Below are positions 54,477 to 62,567 of a stretch of 64,000 nucleotides of DNA, in pieces. A model generated the notes under the pieces. That model did not search any database and had not been told where the DNA came from. It was given only the letters and a program-made list of their open reading frames with translations. The position numbers and the translations under genes are program-made. Source of the DNA: Chryseobacterium fluminis (GTDB taxonomy: Bacteria; Bacteroidota; Bacteroidia; Flavobacteriales; Weeksellaceae). Within the stretch, counting starts at the first letter, position 1, and each line of letters begins with the position of its first letter. Where the stretch lies: contig NZ_CP111121.1 of the NCBI RefSeq assembly GCF_026314945.1, positions 124,001-188,000 on the forward strand. Reading direction: 5' to 3'.

Positions 54477-54516
54477 TAGGTATAAATACCTAGTAGAGAT
54501 TCCGTATAAATACGGA
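54477..54516. promoter_or_regulatory. Two tandem palindromes with the same GTATAAATAC core
   Basis: TAGGTATAAATACCTA at 54477-54492 and TCCGTATAAATACGGA at 54501-54516. Each is a perfect 16-base palindrome, and the two centres are 24 bases apart (about two helical turns). Only the outer bases differ, and they change in compensating pairs. This is how a dimeric regulator site looks. Confidence 0.6.
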
Positions 54517-54519
54517 TGT

Positions 54520-54655
54520 GTGGTATGGATATTTTATTCATCTTTACAACAGAAAAAATAGATAAAAATACACCATACGGTATAAAAACTAATAACCATC
54601 ATAGCTCATAATAGAGCGAGAAAAGGCAGCTGAAAAGCTGCCTTTTTATATAGTT
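54520..54655 (+). ncRNA. Probable small RNA ending in a strong terminator
   Basis: No ORF of note. GTATGG (54523-54528) can pair with CCATAC (54573-54578). The motif TAAAAACTAATAACCAT follows. A GC stem, AAAAGGCAGCT / AGCTGCCTTTTT, with a T run ends it near 54650. The plus-strand terminator has no coding gene to serve, since both neighbours are on the minus strand. The 5' end is not fixed. Confidence 0.45.
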
Positions 54656-54668
54656 CCGATAGGAAAAA

Positions 54669-55319
54669 CTAAATTTTCAGAAGTTCAATGGTTCTTTCAG
54701 GGCTTTCCGACGAGAAAACAGCATTCCCGGCAACCAGTACGTCTGCGCCCGCCTCAAATAATTTTCCGGCATTGTCCAGATTGACCCCGCCATCTACCTG
54801 TATCAGAGCTGTAGAATTATTATTTAAGATCAGATCTTTGGTCTCAGCGATTTTTTTATAGGTATTCTCGATGAATTTCTGACCTCCGAATCCCGGATTG
54901 ACACTCATTAATAATACCAGATCCACATCAGCAATAATGTCTTCCAGCATTAAAACAGGGGTGGAAGGATTCAGTACAACCCCTGCTTTAGCTCCTTTAC
55001 TCTGAATAAGGTGAATCGTCCTATGAAGATGCGTACAGGCCTCATAATGAACAGAAACCAGATCCGCACCATATTCTATGAATTCTTCTACATACTTTTC
55101 GGGCTCAACGATCATTAGATGAACATCGACAAATTTTTTAGCATGCTGCTGAACAGTTTTCATTACAGGAAAACCAAATGAAATGTTCGGAACAAATCTG
55201 CCGTCCATTACATCTACGTGAAACCAGTCGGCCTGGGAGTTGTTCAGCATCTCAATGTCTCTTTGCAGATTCCCAAAGTCTGCGGATAATAGGGAAGGAG
55301 CGATAAGCTTCGTTTTCAT
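54669..55319 (-). CDS. rpe: Ribulose-phosphate 3-epimerase
   Basis: 216 residues. IAPSLLSADFGNLQRDI, HVDVMDGRFVPNISFG (metal-binding His and catalytic Asp), VDVHLMI, SVHYEAC, VNPGFGGQKFI and IQVDGGVN (second catalytic Asp) are all present. It interconverts ribulose 5-phosphate and xylulose 5-phosphate, linking with the xylulokinase at 17.5 kb. Cytosolic and metal-dependent. Confidence 0.97.
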   Translation of the reverse strand: MKTKLIAPSLLSADFGNLQRDIEMLNNSQADWFHVDVMDGRFVPNISFGFPVMKTVQQHAKKFVDVHLMIVEPEKYVEEFIEYGADLVSVHYEACTHLHRTIHLIQSKGAKAGVVLNPSTPVLMLEDIIADVDLVLLMSVNPGFGGQKFIENTYKKIAETKDLILNNNSTALIQVDGGVNLDNAGKLFEAGADVLVAGNAVFSSESPERTIELLKI

Positions 55320-55399
55320 TTTTACTTAAATATTTAGATTTAGAAAGCAGAAATCAGAGGTTACAATACCATTGCCCTCATGGAATTCTAATTTCTTTC

Positions 55400-56473
55400 T
55401 TAATGATACTTCAGTTTCATTTCAGGTGTGATCTTCAACAGTGTTTCATAAATCAGCTGAATAACATTTCTCACATCCTCTTTAGATACCATTTCCACCG
55501 TTGTGTGCATATAACGCAAAGGTAATGAAATTAATGCACTCGGAACGCCGCCGTTCGAGTGGGCAAATGCATCAGTGTCGGTTCCTGTCGCTCTGCTGGA
55601 GGCTGCTCGCTGGAAGGGAATTTCTTTATTTTTTGCCGTGGCTATGATCAGTTCCCTGATCGTATGGTGAATACTAGGAGCAAAGAAAACGACAGGTCCG
55701 TCACCACATTTCTGGTCCCCTTCTTTTTTCTTTTCAATCATAGGAGTGGTCGTGTCATGGGTAACATCCGTTACGATAGCAATGTTGGGCTTAATGGTGT
55801 CTGCAATCATATCAGCGCCATACAATCCAACTTCTTCCTGAACAGAATTGGTAATGTATAATCCGAACGGAAGCGTTTTTTTGTTTTCCTTCAGTAATCT
55901 TGCCACTTCTGCAATCATAAAACCCCCGATTCTGTTATCTAAGGCCCGGCAGACAAAATAGCGGTCATTCATTTCAAAAAACTCGTCAGGATATGTGATC
56001 ATGCAGCCTACATAAATTCCCAGTTCTTCAACCTCTTTTTTTGAAGTTGCCCCGCAGTCGATGAAGATATTTTCAATTTTCGGGACAGGCTCATTCTGAT
56101 TCGTTCTTGTATGAATTGCCGGCCATCCGAAAACTCCTTTTACGATGCCCTGTTCTCCGTGAATATGCACAACTTTGGAAGGTGCGATCGTCTGGTCCGA
56201 ACCCCCGTTTCTGATGACGTAGATCAGTCCTTCCTCTGTAATGTAATTTACATACCAGGAAATTTCATCAGCATGAGCTTCAATAACTACCTTAAATTCG
56301 GCATCGGGATTAATGATTCCATAACAGGTTCCGTAGTGGTCCACTTCAATTTTATCTACATAAGGCCTGATGTAATCCATCCATACTTCCTGTCCACGAT
56401 GTTCATAACCTGTTGGTGACGAAGTGTTTAAATATTTTTCTAAAAATTTTAAGGATTTCTTTTCAAATTTCAT
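55400..56473 (-). CDS. M42-family aminopeptidase
   Basis: 357 residues. TSSPTGYEHRGQEVW at the start. Metal ligands are visible in VIEAHADEISWYV (His, Asp), RALDNRIGGFM (bridging Asp), NSVQEEVGLYGAD (catalytic Glu pair), VTDVTHDTTTP (Asp) and a late His in LRYMHTTVEMVS. M42 enzymes are cytosolic dodecameric di-zinc or di-cobalt peptidases that trim peptides. Divergent from DUF4294 at 56525. Confidence 0.95.
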   Translation of the reverse strand: MKFEKKSLKFLEKYLNTSSPTGYEHRGQEVWMDYIRPYVDKIEVDHYGTCYGIINPDAEFKVVIEAHADEISWYVNYITEEGLIYVIRNGGSDQTIAPSKVVHIHGEQGIVKGVFGWPAIHTRTNQNEPVPKIENIFIDCGATSKKEVEELGIYVGCMITYPDEFFEMNDRYFVCRALDNRIGGFMIAEVARLLKENKKTLPFGLYITNSVQEEVGLYGADMIADTIKPNIAIVTDVTHDTTTPMIEKKKEGDQKCGDGPVVFFAPSIHHTIRELIIATAKNKEIPFQRAASSRATGTDTDAFAHSNGGVPSALISLPLRYMHTTVEMVSKEDVRNVIQLIYETLLKITPEMKLKYH

Positions 56474-56524
56474 AAAAAGGAATGATTTTTGCGTTTAATT
56501 TTTCTTCTAATACGGGTAAAAATA

Positions 56525-57229
56525 ATGAATTTTAGCAAGATTATTTGTCTTTTCATCTTCTTTTTTGGGGCCAGTGTTTTCGGACAGAGGGATTCTGTCA
56601 TCGTAAAGCCTCTGAGCCAGTATCCTCCCGAGCTTCTGAAGATAGATGAATCTGGTAACAGATATTATTATGATGAAAGACAGAAGATGAGAGTGTATGA
56701 GATCAACGGGGAACCCGTAATGGTGTTGGACGAGCTGGTTCTTATTAATAAACCCCGGTTTAATAATCAGTTAGATAAAAATTACTATTACTTTCTCAAT
56801 AAAAAACTGTACAGGGTATATCCTTTGTTTGTAACAGCCCTTCAGCAGTACAGGGATATCCAGAAAGACATGACGGATATGGACACCAAGGCAAAAAGAA
56901 AGTTTATCAAAGACCGTCAGAATATGCTCGCCGACCAGTATGAAAAACAGTTGAGAGACCTGACCACAACAGAAGGACAGGTTTTCGCAAAACTGATGAA
57001 CAGGGCCACCGGAAAAAATGTCTATGAGATTATCCGGGAGTTAAGAGGAGGCTGGAGTGCCTTTTGGTGGAATGTAAAGGGTAAAATGGCAGATATCGAT
57101 TTAAAAGACCCATATGATCCGCATAAAAACCGGACTGATGAGTTTCTGGAATCACTTTTACAGTCCAATTGGAATTCAGGGTATTTGGTGCCGTACCCGG
57201 GAGCCAATCAGTTTAAGGTTATGAAATAA
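56525..57229 (+). CDS. DUF4294 domain secreted protein
   Basis: The frame is open to 56489, but MNFSKIICLFIFFFGASVFGQ at 56525 is a proper signal peptide, so I start there (234 residues). The DUF4294 body includes LVLINKPRFNNQLDKNYYYF, VYPLFVTALQQYRDIQKDM, FIKDRQNMLADQYEKQLRDL and the conserved end FAKLMNRATGKNVYEIIREL, RGGWSAFWWN. Function unknown. Common across Flavobacteriia, probably periplasmic. Confidence 0.92.
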   Translation: MNFSKIICLFIFFFGASVFGQRDSVIVKPLSQYPPELLKIDESGNRYYYDERQKMRVYEINGEPVMVLDELVLINKPRFNNQLDKNYYYFLNKKLYRVYPLFVTALQQYRDIQKDMTDMDTKAKRKFIKDRQNMLADQYEKQLRDLTTTEGQVFAKLMNRATGKNVYEIIRELRGGWSAFWWNVKGKMADIDLKDPYDPHKNRTDEFLESLLQSNWNSGYLVPYPGANQFKVMK

Positions 57230-57248
57230 TAAAGTATTCGTTATAAAA

Positions 57249-57283
57249 AAATTCCTGTAAGAAATGATCTTACAGGAATTTTT
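57249..57283. terminator. Bidirectional terminator
   Basis: Stem ATTCCTGTAAG / CTTACAGGAAT flanked by A and T runs on both sides, between convergent DUF4294 and Nudix genes. The minus-strand gene ends inside it at 57270. Confidence 0.85.
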
Positions 57284-57686
57284 CTTTCAGTTTGTCAAAT
57301 GCAATCTGATCGATGGGTAAAGGAAAAGGATTATCGGGTCTGTTGATATCGATCCATTCTGTTTTTTCAATACATGGATCAAGAATTAAGAAATCCTCTT
57401 CATTCGTAATGTTGACTAAGTAATAGATGGTAAGCAGCTGTTCATTTTCCCTGAATCTCGAAACGAGAAAATTTTCCTGGGTATATAAATGTTCAACGAT
57501 TTCTATTTTTACGTTAAGTTCTTCATCGAATTCACGGTGTAAACAGTCTGTTACTCCTTCGCCGAACTCTAATCCGCCTCCCGGAAATTTCATCAGCGCT
57601 TCCCCGGCATACTCCTCAAATAATGTTAAAACTTTTTTGTCTTTTACTGCACAAGCATAAACTCTGATGTTGATCTTATCAATCAT
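57270..57686 (-). CDS. Nudix hydrolase
   Basis: 138 residues. Intact Nudix box GGGLEFGEGVTDCLHREFDEEL (written in part: Gx5Ex7REFDEEL at ~37-58). The substrate is a nucleoside diphosphate linked to another group and cannot be told from the sequence. A late WIDINRPDNPFPLP segment is typical. It contrasts with the degraded Nudix box of the regulator at 16.8 kb. Cytosolic. Confidence 0.93.
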   Translation of the reverse strand: MIDKINIRVYACAVKDKKVLTLFEEYAGEALMKFPGGGLEFGEGVTDCLHREFDEELNVKIEIVEHLYTQENFLVSRFRENEQLLTIYYLVNITNEEDFLILDPCIEKTEWIDINRPDNPFPLPIDQIAFDKLKEKFL

Positions 57687-57772
57687 TGTATAATATTTTG
57701 TAAAGCTAATGTAAGAAATTGTTGGAAGTTATCAGGCATGTATGTCAGGTTAATTCTACCTATTATATATTT

Positions 57773-57829
57773 ACCACTCACCACTTATGACTCACCACTC
57801 ATCACTCATCACTTATAACTCATCACTCT
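57773..57829. repeat. Degenerate short tandem repeat (CACTCATCA-like)
   Basis: About 57 bases made of CACTCA, CACTTA and TCATCA words on the plus strand (GTGATGAGT on the minus strand). It runs across the mnmD stop, so it encodes the last residues SDEL and continues into the 3' untranslated part. Confidence 0.75.
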
Positions 57830-58496
57830 TCAAAGCGTTAATCATTTCTCTCTTTCCCGGCGGACCCTGCTTCTTTTCTACTGTAAAACTGAGCTCCTTA
57901 AGGATTCTTCTTACGCTTCCTTTTGACGAATAGGTTGTTAATAATCCATTAACTGCCATTTTGTCGGAGACCATTTCAAACAGTGGTTTTTCCCAAAGGT
58001 CAGGTTGTACCCGTGCCCCGAAGCAGTCATAATACACAAGATTTATTTTAGGTAATGCGATGTCTTTCAGGTCGAAAAAGTCACATTCTATCTTTGTTAA
58101 GTTAAATCCACTAACGATTTCAACTGGCTTTTCCCATTCTGCCAGATGAATTTTTTGATAAATATTTTTGAATTCGGGGCTGTCAAAATGCTCAAAATAT
58201 GCCAAATCGTTAATTTCGGATTCATTTATCGGATATTTTTCAAGAGAAAAATAGTTGATGACATGATTTTTGTCAGTTTTTAAATATTCATTAATTGTTA
58301 CCAAAACATTCAAACCTGTTCCAAAACCGAGTTCTAAAATATTAATTTCGTAATCATTTATTAAATTAAGTCCATTTTTGATAAACACGTGTTCGGCTTC
58401 CTGAAGTGCTCCGTGATGAGAATGGTAGTTTTCATTCAAATCATTGATAAACAATGTTTTGCTTCCGTCATTGGTGGTCTTAATTTCTCTTTTCAT
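57813..58496 (-). CDS. mnmD: tRNA (5-methylaminomethyl-2-thiouridine)(34)-methyltransferase, MnmD domain
   Basis: 227 residues. DGSKTLFINDLNENYHSHHG start, SAM-binding ILELGFGTGLNVLV, ISxEKYPI-like SLEKYPINESEI, LVYYDCFGARVQPDLW, and GLLTTYSSKGSVRR with the end GPPGKREMINA. All are typical of the stand-alone MnmD domain, without the MnmC1 oxidase part that enteric bacteria have. It methylates the wobble uridine of certain tRNAs. The last four residues come from a tandem repeat. Confidence 0.93.
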   Translation of the reverse strand: MKREIKTTNDGSKTLFINDLNENYHSHHGALQEAEHVFIKNGLNLINDYEINILELGFGTGLNVLVTINEYLKTDKNHVINYFSLEKYPINESEINDLAYFEHFDSPEFKNIYQKIHLAEWEKPVEIVSGFNLTKIECDFFDLKDIALPKINLVYYDCFGARVQPDLWEKPLFEMVSDKMAVNGLLTTYSSKGSVRRILKELSFTVEKKQGPPGKREMINALKSDEL

Positions 58497-58508
58497 GCTA
58501 TTTTTTTA

Positions 58509-58555
58509 CAAATTTACTCTAAAATTTTTATATTTAGAAAATTATGTTAAATTTG
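58509..58555. promoter_or_regulatory. Divergent -7 boxes of mnmD and ilvE
   Basis: The minus strand reads TAAATTTG at 58509-58516 (13 bases before mnmD). The plus strand reads TAAATTTG at 58548-58555 (26 bases before ilvE). Confidence 0.55.
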
Positions 58556-58580
58556 TAGAACATCATAAAAAATTTTAGAA

Positions 58581-59651
58581 ATGATAATTCAAAAAACTGA
58601 AAACTCCAGAATTTCTACATTCGACCCAAACAATTTTTCATTCGGAAATACTTTTATCGATCATATGGTGATCTGTGAGTATGAGAATGGAAAGTGGGGT
58701 GATGTGAAATTAGTTCCTTACGGTCCGTTGCCTTTTACCCCGGCTATGATGGGTGTAAATTACGGACAAGCTTGTTTTGAGGGTATGAAAGCCTATAAAG
58801 ACAAAGACGGGCAGGTTTTCCTTTTCAGGCCTGAAAAGAATTTTGAACGTATCAATAAATCTGCGAAGCGCCTTGCGATGCCTGAGGTTACTGAAGAAAT
58901 GTTCCTGGACGGATTAAAAGCCCTGGTTGATCTGGACAGAGAATGGATTCCCCAGGGAGAAGGAATGTCTTTATATATCAGACCGCTTATTTTCGCTACT
59001 GAGGAGGCACTGAAAGCAAGAGTTTCAGAAAAATATATGTTTGCGATCGTGGCAACACCGGCAAAAAGCTATTATACAGAGCCGGTTTCCGTAAAGATCT
59101 CCGATCACTATTCAAGAGCGGCAAACGGTGGGGTAGGCTCGGCTAAAGCGGCAGGAAACTATGCGGCTTCTTTTTATCCGACTCAGCTCGCTATTGAAGA
59201 AGGATATGACCAGATTATCTGGACCGATGATGCTACTCATGAGTATTTCGAAGAAAGTGGAACGATGAATGTTTTTGTTAGAATTAACGATACTATCTAT
59301 ACGCCGCCTACTTCTGAAAAGATTTTGGATGGGGTAACCAGAGACAGCTTTATTCAGTTGGCCAAGAAAAGAGGAATTGAGGTGAAAGTAGAGCCGATTC
59401 CTGTAAAAACAGTAGTGGAGGCTCAGAAAAACGGGACCCTGAAAGAAGTTTGGGGAGTTGGAACCGCAGTGGTAACTACCGTTTTCCAGGCATTAGGGTA
59501 CAACAATGAAAAGCTGGAATTGCCTAAACTTTCTGATGAGGAAAGCTATGCGGTACTTCTTAAAAACGACCTGGTCGGTTTACAGACTAATCATGCTGAA
59601 GATTCTTTCGGGTGGAGAGTATTGGTAGATCATGTTTTGGAAACAGTTTAA
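58581..59651 (+). CDS. ilvE: Branched-chain amino acid aminotransferase
   Basis: 356 residues, the long class IV type. NYGQACFEGMKAY, SLYIRPLIF, SAKAAGNYAASFYP (PLP lysine near 193), YFEESGTMNVFV and EVWGVGTAVVTTVFQ are diagnostic. It transfers amino groups between glutamate and the keto acids of Leu, Ile and Val. It stands alone, not with ilv or leu genes. No leader peptide is seen: the 5' untranslated part is only about 20 bases. Confidence 0.96.
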   Translation: MIIQKTENSRISTFDPNNFSFGNTFIDHMVICEYENGKWGDVKLVPYGPLPFTPAMMGVNYGQACFEGMKAYKDKDGQVFLFRPEKNFERINKSAKRLAMPEVTEEMFLDGLKALVDLDREWIPQGEGMSLYIRPLIFATEEALKARVSEKYMFAIVATPAKSYYTEPVSVKISDHYSRAANGGVGSAKAAGNYAASFYPTQLAIEEGYDQIIWTDDATHEYFEESGTMNVFVRINDTIYTPPTSEKILDGVTRDSFIQLAKKRGIEVKVEPIPVKTVVEAQKNGTLKEVWGVGTAVVTTVFQALGYNNEKLELPKLSDEESYAVLLKNDLVGLQTNHAEDSFGWRVLVDHVLETV

Positions 59652-59671
59652 TTTTAAACATACAATACTAT

Positions 59672-59702
59672 AAGGCCGGGAAGTTTTTCCGGCCTTTTTT
59701 AG
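59672..59702 (+). terminator. Terminator of ilvE
   Basis: Stem AAGGCCGG / CCGGCCTT followed by TTTT. Confidence 0.88.
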
Positions 59703-59779
59703 ATAGAGGTTACCACAGGTAGTCGTTTAAGTAATCCGGATGGAAATCTGAGGTCGCTGGAAAAGATTATTAAATTATT

Positions 59780-59820
59780 TTGTAAGACTTCGGCGGGCAA
59801 AGCCCGCCGAAGTCTTACAA
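59780..59820. repeat. Long perfect GC-rich palindrome
   Basis: 19-base arms with an AAA loop: TTGTAAGACTTCGGCGGGC, AAA, then its complement. No T run follows on either strand, and it lies 77 bases beyond the ilvE terminator. It is therefore not an ordinary terminator of a known gene and may be a mobile or repeat palindrome. Confidence 0.7.
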
Positions 59821-60004
59821 TCAGTGATGCAGAAAACGCAAACTTCCAGTATAAATTTACATTTCAGCAGATCTTGCGGTATATCTGATAATACGGCGAG
59901 TCATTAATTTTATCTTCTGAGGGTAAAAGGGGAGATGTTGAATTTTTTAAATCAATAAATCCTTCAAGTTTTGTAATTGATTCCTGAAATGCGTATTTTC
60001 GCAG

Positions 60005-60526
60005 ATGTTTATGAAAAAAATACTCTTCATATCAGTACTGGGCTTATTGAGCTGTAACAGGAATACACCGCAGGCACATCCTCCCGTAGGCGGTGTACTG
60101 AGTCAGGGTGATCTTAGTGTTTCCCGTGAGCGGATGAAAAATCTTAATGCTCAGGAAAGAAGTCATATTCAGGACTGGATCAATGGGCAGGCTGTGAAAT
60201 TTTTTCCCACTCAGCTTAACTATTGGGTGAATGCAGAAGGTTTCGACAGAAGGGATAGAAGACAGGATAATACCCTGATCTCCTATTCTTACGATCTGTA
60301 TGATTTTGATCAGACGAAGATCTATGATCAGCCTTTTGAAAGAAGAGATGCCAAATTCGGACACTTTGATGAATTAAAAGCTGTAGAAAATGCTTTGCGT
60401 TTTATGCATGATGGTGAGGAAGTTACACTTTTAGTTCCATCTTCTCTGGCCTACGGAACTTATGGCGATGAGAAGAAAATTGATAACGATATTCCTCTGA
60501 TCATAAAATTAAAAGCTTTAAAATAA
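60005..60526 (+). CDS. gldI: GldI-like FKBP-type peptidyl-prolyl isomerase lipoprotein
   Basis: 173 residues; a second Met at residue 3 could be the true start. Lipoprotein signal with Cys17 in LGLLSCNRN. The domain is a shortened FKBP: ISYSYDLYDFDQTKIY; GEEVTLLVPSSLAYGTYGD; NDIPLIIKLKAL, matching the GldI group tied to gliding and type IX secretion in Flavobacteriia. It probably folds proteins in the periplasm. It is directly followed by another isomerase (TAA then ATG with no gap). Gene name is by resemblance. Confidence 0.82.
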   Translation: MFMKKILFISVLGLLSCNRNTPQAHPPVGGVLSQGDLSVSRERMKNLNAQERSHIQDWINGQAVKFFPTQLNYWVNAEGFDRRDRRQDNTLISYSYDLYDFDQTKIYDQPFERRDAKFGHFDELKAVENALRFMHDGEEVTLLVPSSLAYGTYGDEKKIDNDIPLIIKLKALK

Positions 60527-61642
60527 ATGAAATTGTTTAACAAAAATATAATTCTGGCAGCGGCAAGTATCTCGCTGATGAGTTGTACACCAATTTATAA
60601 AAAAATGAACGTAGACAAAGAAACTTACGAAGGTCTTCATGATGGACTTTATGCTAATCTTCAAACGACTAAAGGAAATTTAATCGTAAAGTTCGAAGAT
60701 AAAAAAGCACCGGTAACTGTGGCTAATTTTATTGGCCTTGCAGAAGGAAAAATAGATAACAAAGCTAAAGCAAAGGGAGTTCCTTTTTATGACGGAACCA
60801 TCTTCCACAGAGTGATTAAAGATTTCATGATCCAGGGGGGAGATCCTAAAGGAACAGGAGCCGGAGATCCCGGTTATAAATTCGAAGACGAGAGAAACGA
60901 CCTTCACCATACAGGAAAAGGAATCCTTTCTATGGCCAACTCGGGACCTAATACCAATGGGTCTCAGTTTTTCATCACGGAAGTGGCTACACCGTGGTTA
61001 GACGGAAAGCACACGATCTTCGGGAAAGTGGTAAAAGGAGATGATGTGATCGATGCGATCGCTAATGTAGACAAAGGAGCACAGGATAAGCCTAAAACAG
61101 ATATCGTTTTAGAGAAAGTATCTGTTTTCAGCAAAGGAGAAGAGTATAAAAACTATGATCCTGCCAAAACCTTTACTGAAGGAAAAGCTAAAATCGCAGA
61201 AAATAATAAAGCATTTCTTGCAAAAGAACAAGCTGAAAAAAAGAAGAAAGAAGAAGAATTCAACGCAAACCAGTTGAAGATGGTTGAAGATCTGAAAGCC
61301 GGAATGCAGAAAACGGAGTCAGGGCTTTATTATAAAATTACAAAAACAACAGACGGAAAAGCGCCTAAAGCTGGTGATAACGTATCGGTACATTACGCAG
61401 GTAAGCTGATCGACGGAACCAAATTTGATTCATCATTCGACAGGAATGAACCTATCGAAATTCCAATCGGAATGGGGAGAGTTATCAAAGGTTGGGACGA
61501 AGGAATCCTTTTACTGAAAGAAGGTGAAGCGGCTACATTACTTATCCCGCCGGCAATGGCTTATGGAGAAAGAGGCGCAGGAGGTGTTATTCCGCCAAAT
61601 GCATGGTTGGTATTCGATGTTGAGCTTGTGAAAGTACAATAA
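60527..61642 (+). CDS. Dual-domain peptidyl-prolyl isomerase: cyclophilin plus FKBP
   Basis: 371 residues. Lipoprotein-type start (LMSCTPIY, Cys ~19). Cyclophilin domain ~42-195: VTVANFIGLAEG, GTIFHRVIKDFMIQGGDPKG, GILSMANSGPNTNGSQFFI, WLDGKHTIFGKV. A charged helical linker ~215-260 (EQAEKKKKEEEFNANQLK) leads to an FKBP domain ~265-371: GDNVSVHYAGKLIDGTKFDS, IPIGMGRVIKGWDEGI, LLIPPAMAYGERGAGG, IPPNAWLVFDVEL. Both active sites look complete. The cyclophilin-FKBP order is known from Bacteroidota. A periplasmic foldase, translated together with the GldI-like protein. Confidence 0.95.
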   Translation: MKLFNKNIILAAASISLMSCTPIYKKMNVDKETYEGLHDGLYANLQTTKGNLIVKFEDKKAPVTVANFIGLAEGKIDNKAKAKGVPFYDGTIFHRVIKDFMIQGGDPKGTGAGDPGYKFEDERNDLHHTGKGILSMANSGPNTNGSQFFITEVATPWLDGKHTIFGKVVKGDDVIDAIANVDKGAQDKPKTDIVLEKVSVFSKGEEYKNYDPAKTFTEGKAKIAENNKAFLAKEQAEKKKKEEEFNANQLKMVEDLKAGMQKTESGLYYKITKTTDGKAPKAGDNVSVHYAGKLIDGTKFDSSFDRNEPIEIPIGMGRVIKGWDEGILLLKEGEAATLLIPPAMAYGERGAGGVIPPNAWLVFDVELVKVQ

Positions 61643-61663
61643 TTGTATTTCTATAAAATCTTT

Positions 61664-61690
61664 AAAAGCTATCCGAAAGGATGGCTTTTA
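61664..61690 (+). terminator. Terminator of the isomerase pair
   Basis: AAAAGCTATCC, GAAA, GGATGGCTTTT: stem with one mismatch and a tetraloop. Confidence 0.75.
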
Positions 61691-61805
61691 CTGTTACTAT
61701 TACGTATGACGATTTTACCAACCCACCGACAGATATAATAAAAACCAGGTGTTCCTTAAGGTAGGTTTAAAAAAATGTGTTGAGAAATTTAATCTAAGCT
61801 AAATT

Positions 61806-62378
61806 ATGAAAACCCGATTATTTATATTCTTATTTCTGCTATTTTCTATGCTGTCTTTTGCTCAGACTAACGTAAATACTGATAACGTGCAAATCAAAAA
61901 ATCACTGATGTACTTTATTAACAGTATTAAAGCGAAGAAGTTTGATCAGGCAGTTACTTGTGTTTACCCAAAATACTTCAATACTGTTTCAAGAGAGCAG
62001 ATGAAACAGATGCTGGAAATAACATACAGTAATCCGTTCATAAAAGTTGATATATAAAATTTAAAGTTTGGAAATATCGAAAACCCGGAACAGATCAATG
62101 GAGAATACTTTTCCATTACTGATTATTCAGCTCAATTAACATGTGATCTCAGTTCCATGAATGAAGCTATGAAAAAGAAGATTCGTAATGCGTTAATATC
62201 TAAATATGGTCAGAATAACGTGAAATATATTGCAAAAAACTCCTATTTCGTCATGGCTAATATGAAAGCCTGTGCTGTTTCCAAAGACAGAAAATACTGG
62301 AAATTTATGATTCTTGAAAAGCAATATAAACCGCAATTAAAAAATGTATTGCCACAGAAAATTCTGAATAAATTTTAG
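61806..62378 (+). pseudogene. Secreted protein gene interrupted by an in-frame TAA
   Basis: One frame from ATG 61806 to TAA 62376-62378 is broken only by TAA at 62055-62057 (codon 84). Before it: signal peptide ending LSFAQ (~20) and SLMYFINSIKAKKFDQAVTC, VSREQMKQMLEITYSNPF. After it: KFGNIENPEQINGEYFSITD, LTCDLSSMNEAMKKKI, VMANMKACAVSKDRKYWKFM. The text after the stop is clearly coding in the same frame, so a Gln, Lys or Glu codon has probably become TAA. The full protein would be ~190 residues. Either a recent nonsense mutation or a base-call error. Confidence 0.75.
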
Positions 62379-62512
62379 AAGGTTAAATATGTTAGCTTTG
62401 ATTTCATAATGCTCTGTGATGTTTCCGGATAGAATCTTGGAATAATATAAATCAAGAGTAAGTATTAAATCTCAAACATTACCTGAGAACTGAATATCCA
62501 AATGTACAAAAT

Positions 62513-62546
62513 AAAGTTCCGCCTCAACAAAGTAAGGCGGAACTTC
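62513..62546. terminator. Terminator between convergent genes
   Basis: 11-base stem AAGTTCCGCCT / AGGCGGAACTT with a 10-base loop. Confidence 0.75.
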
Positions 62547-62567
62547 TATTTAAATCTAATTATAATA

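Larger units (their letters stand above)
54254..54668. other. Intergenic region with tandem palindromes and a probable small RNA
   Basis: 415 bases between two minus-strand genes. It holds a TATGTTTG (-7-like, plus strand, 54414-54421), two palindromes at 54477-54516, the recurring 17-base motif at 54583-54599 and a strong terminator at 54616-54650. Confidence 0.5.
59652..60004. other. Intergenic region between ilvE and gldI with a long palindrome
   Basis: 353 bases. Contains the ilvE terminator and a 41-base perfect palindrome at 59780-59820. No ORF recognised. TATTTTCG just before 60005 may be the -7 box of the next gene. Confidence 0.5.
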
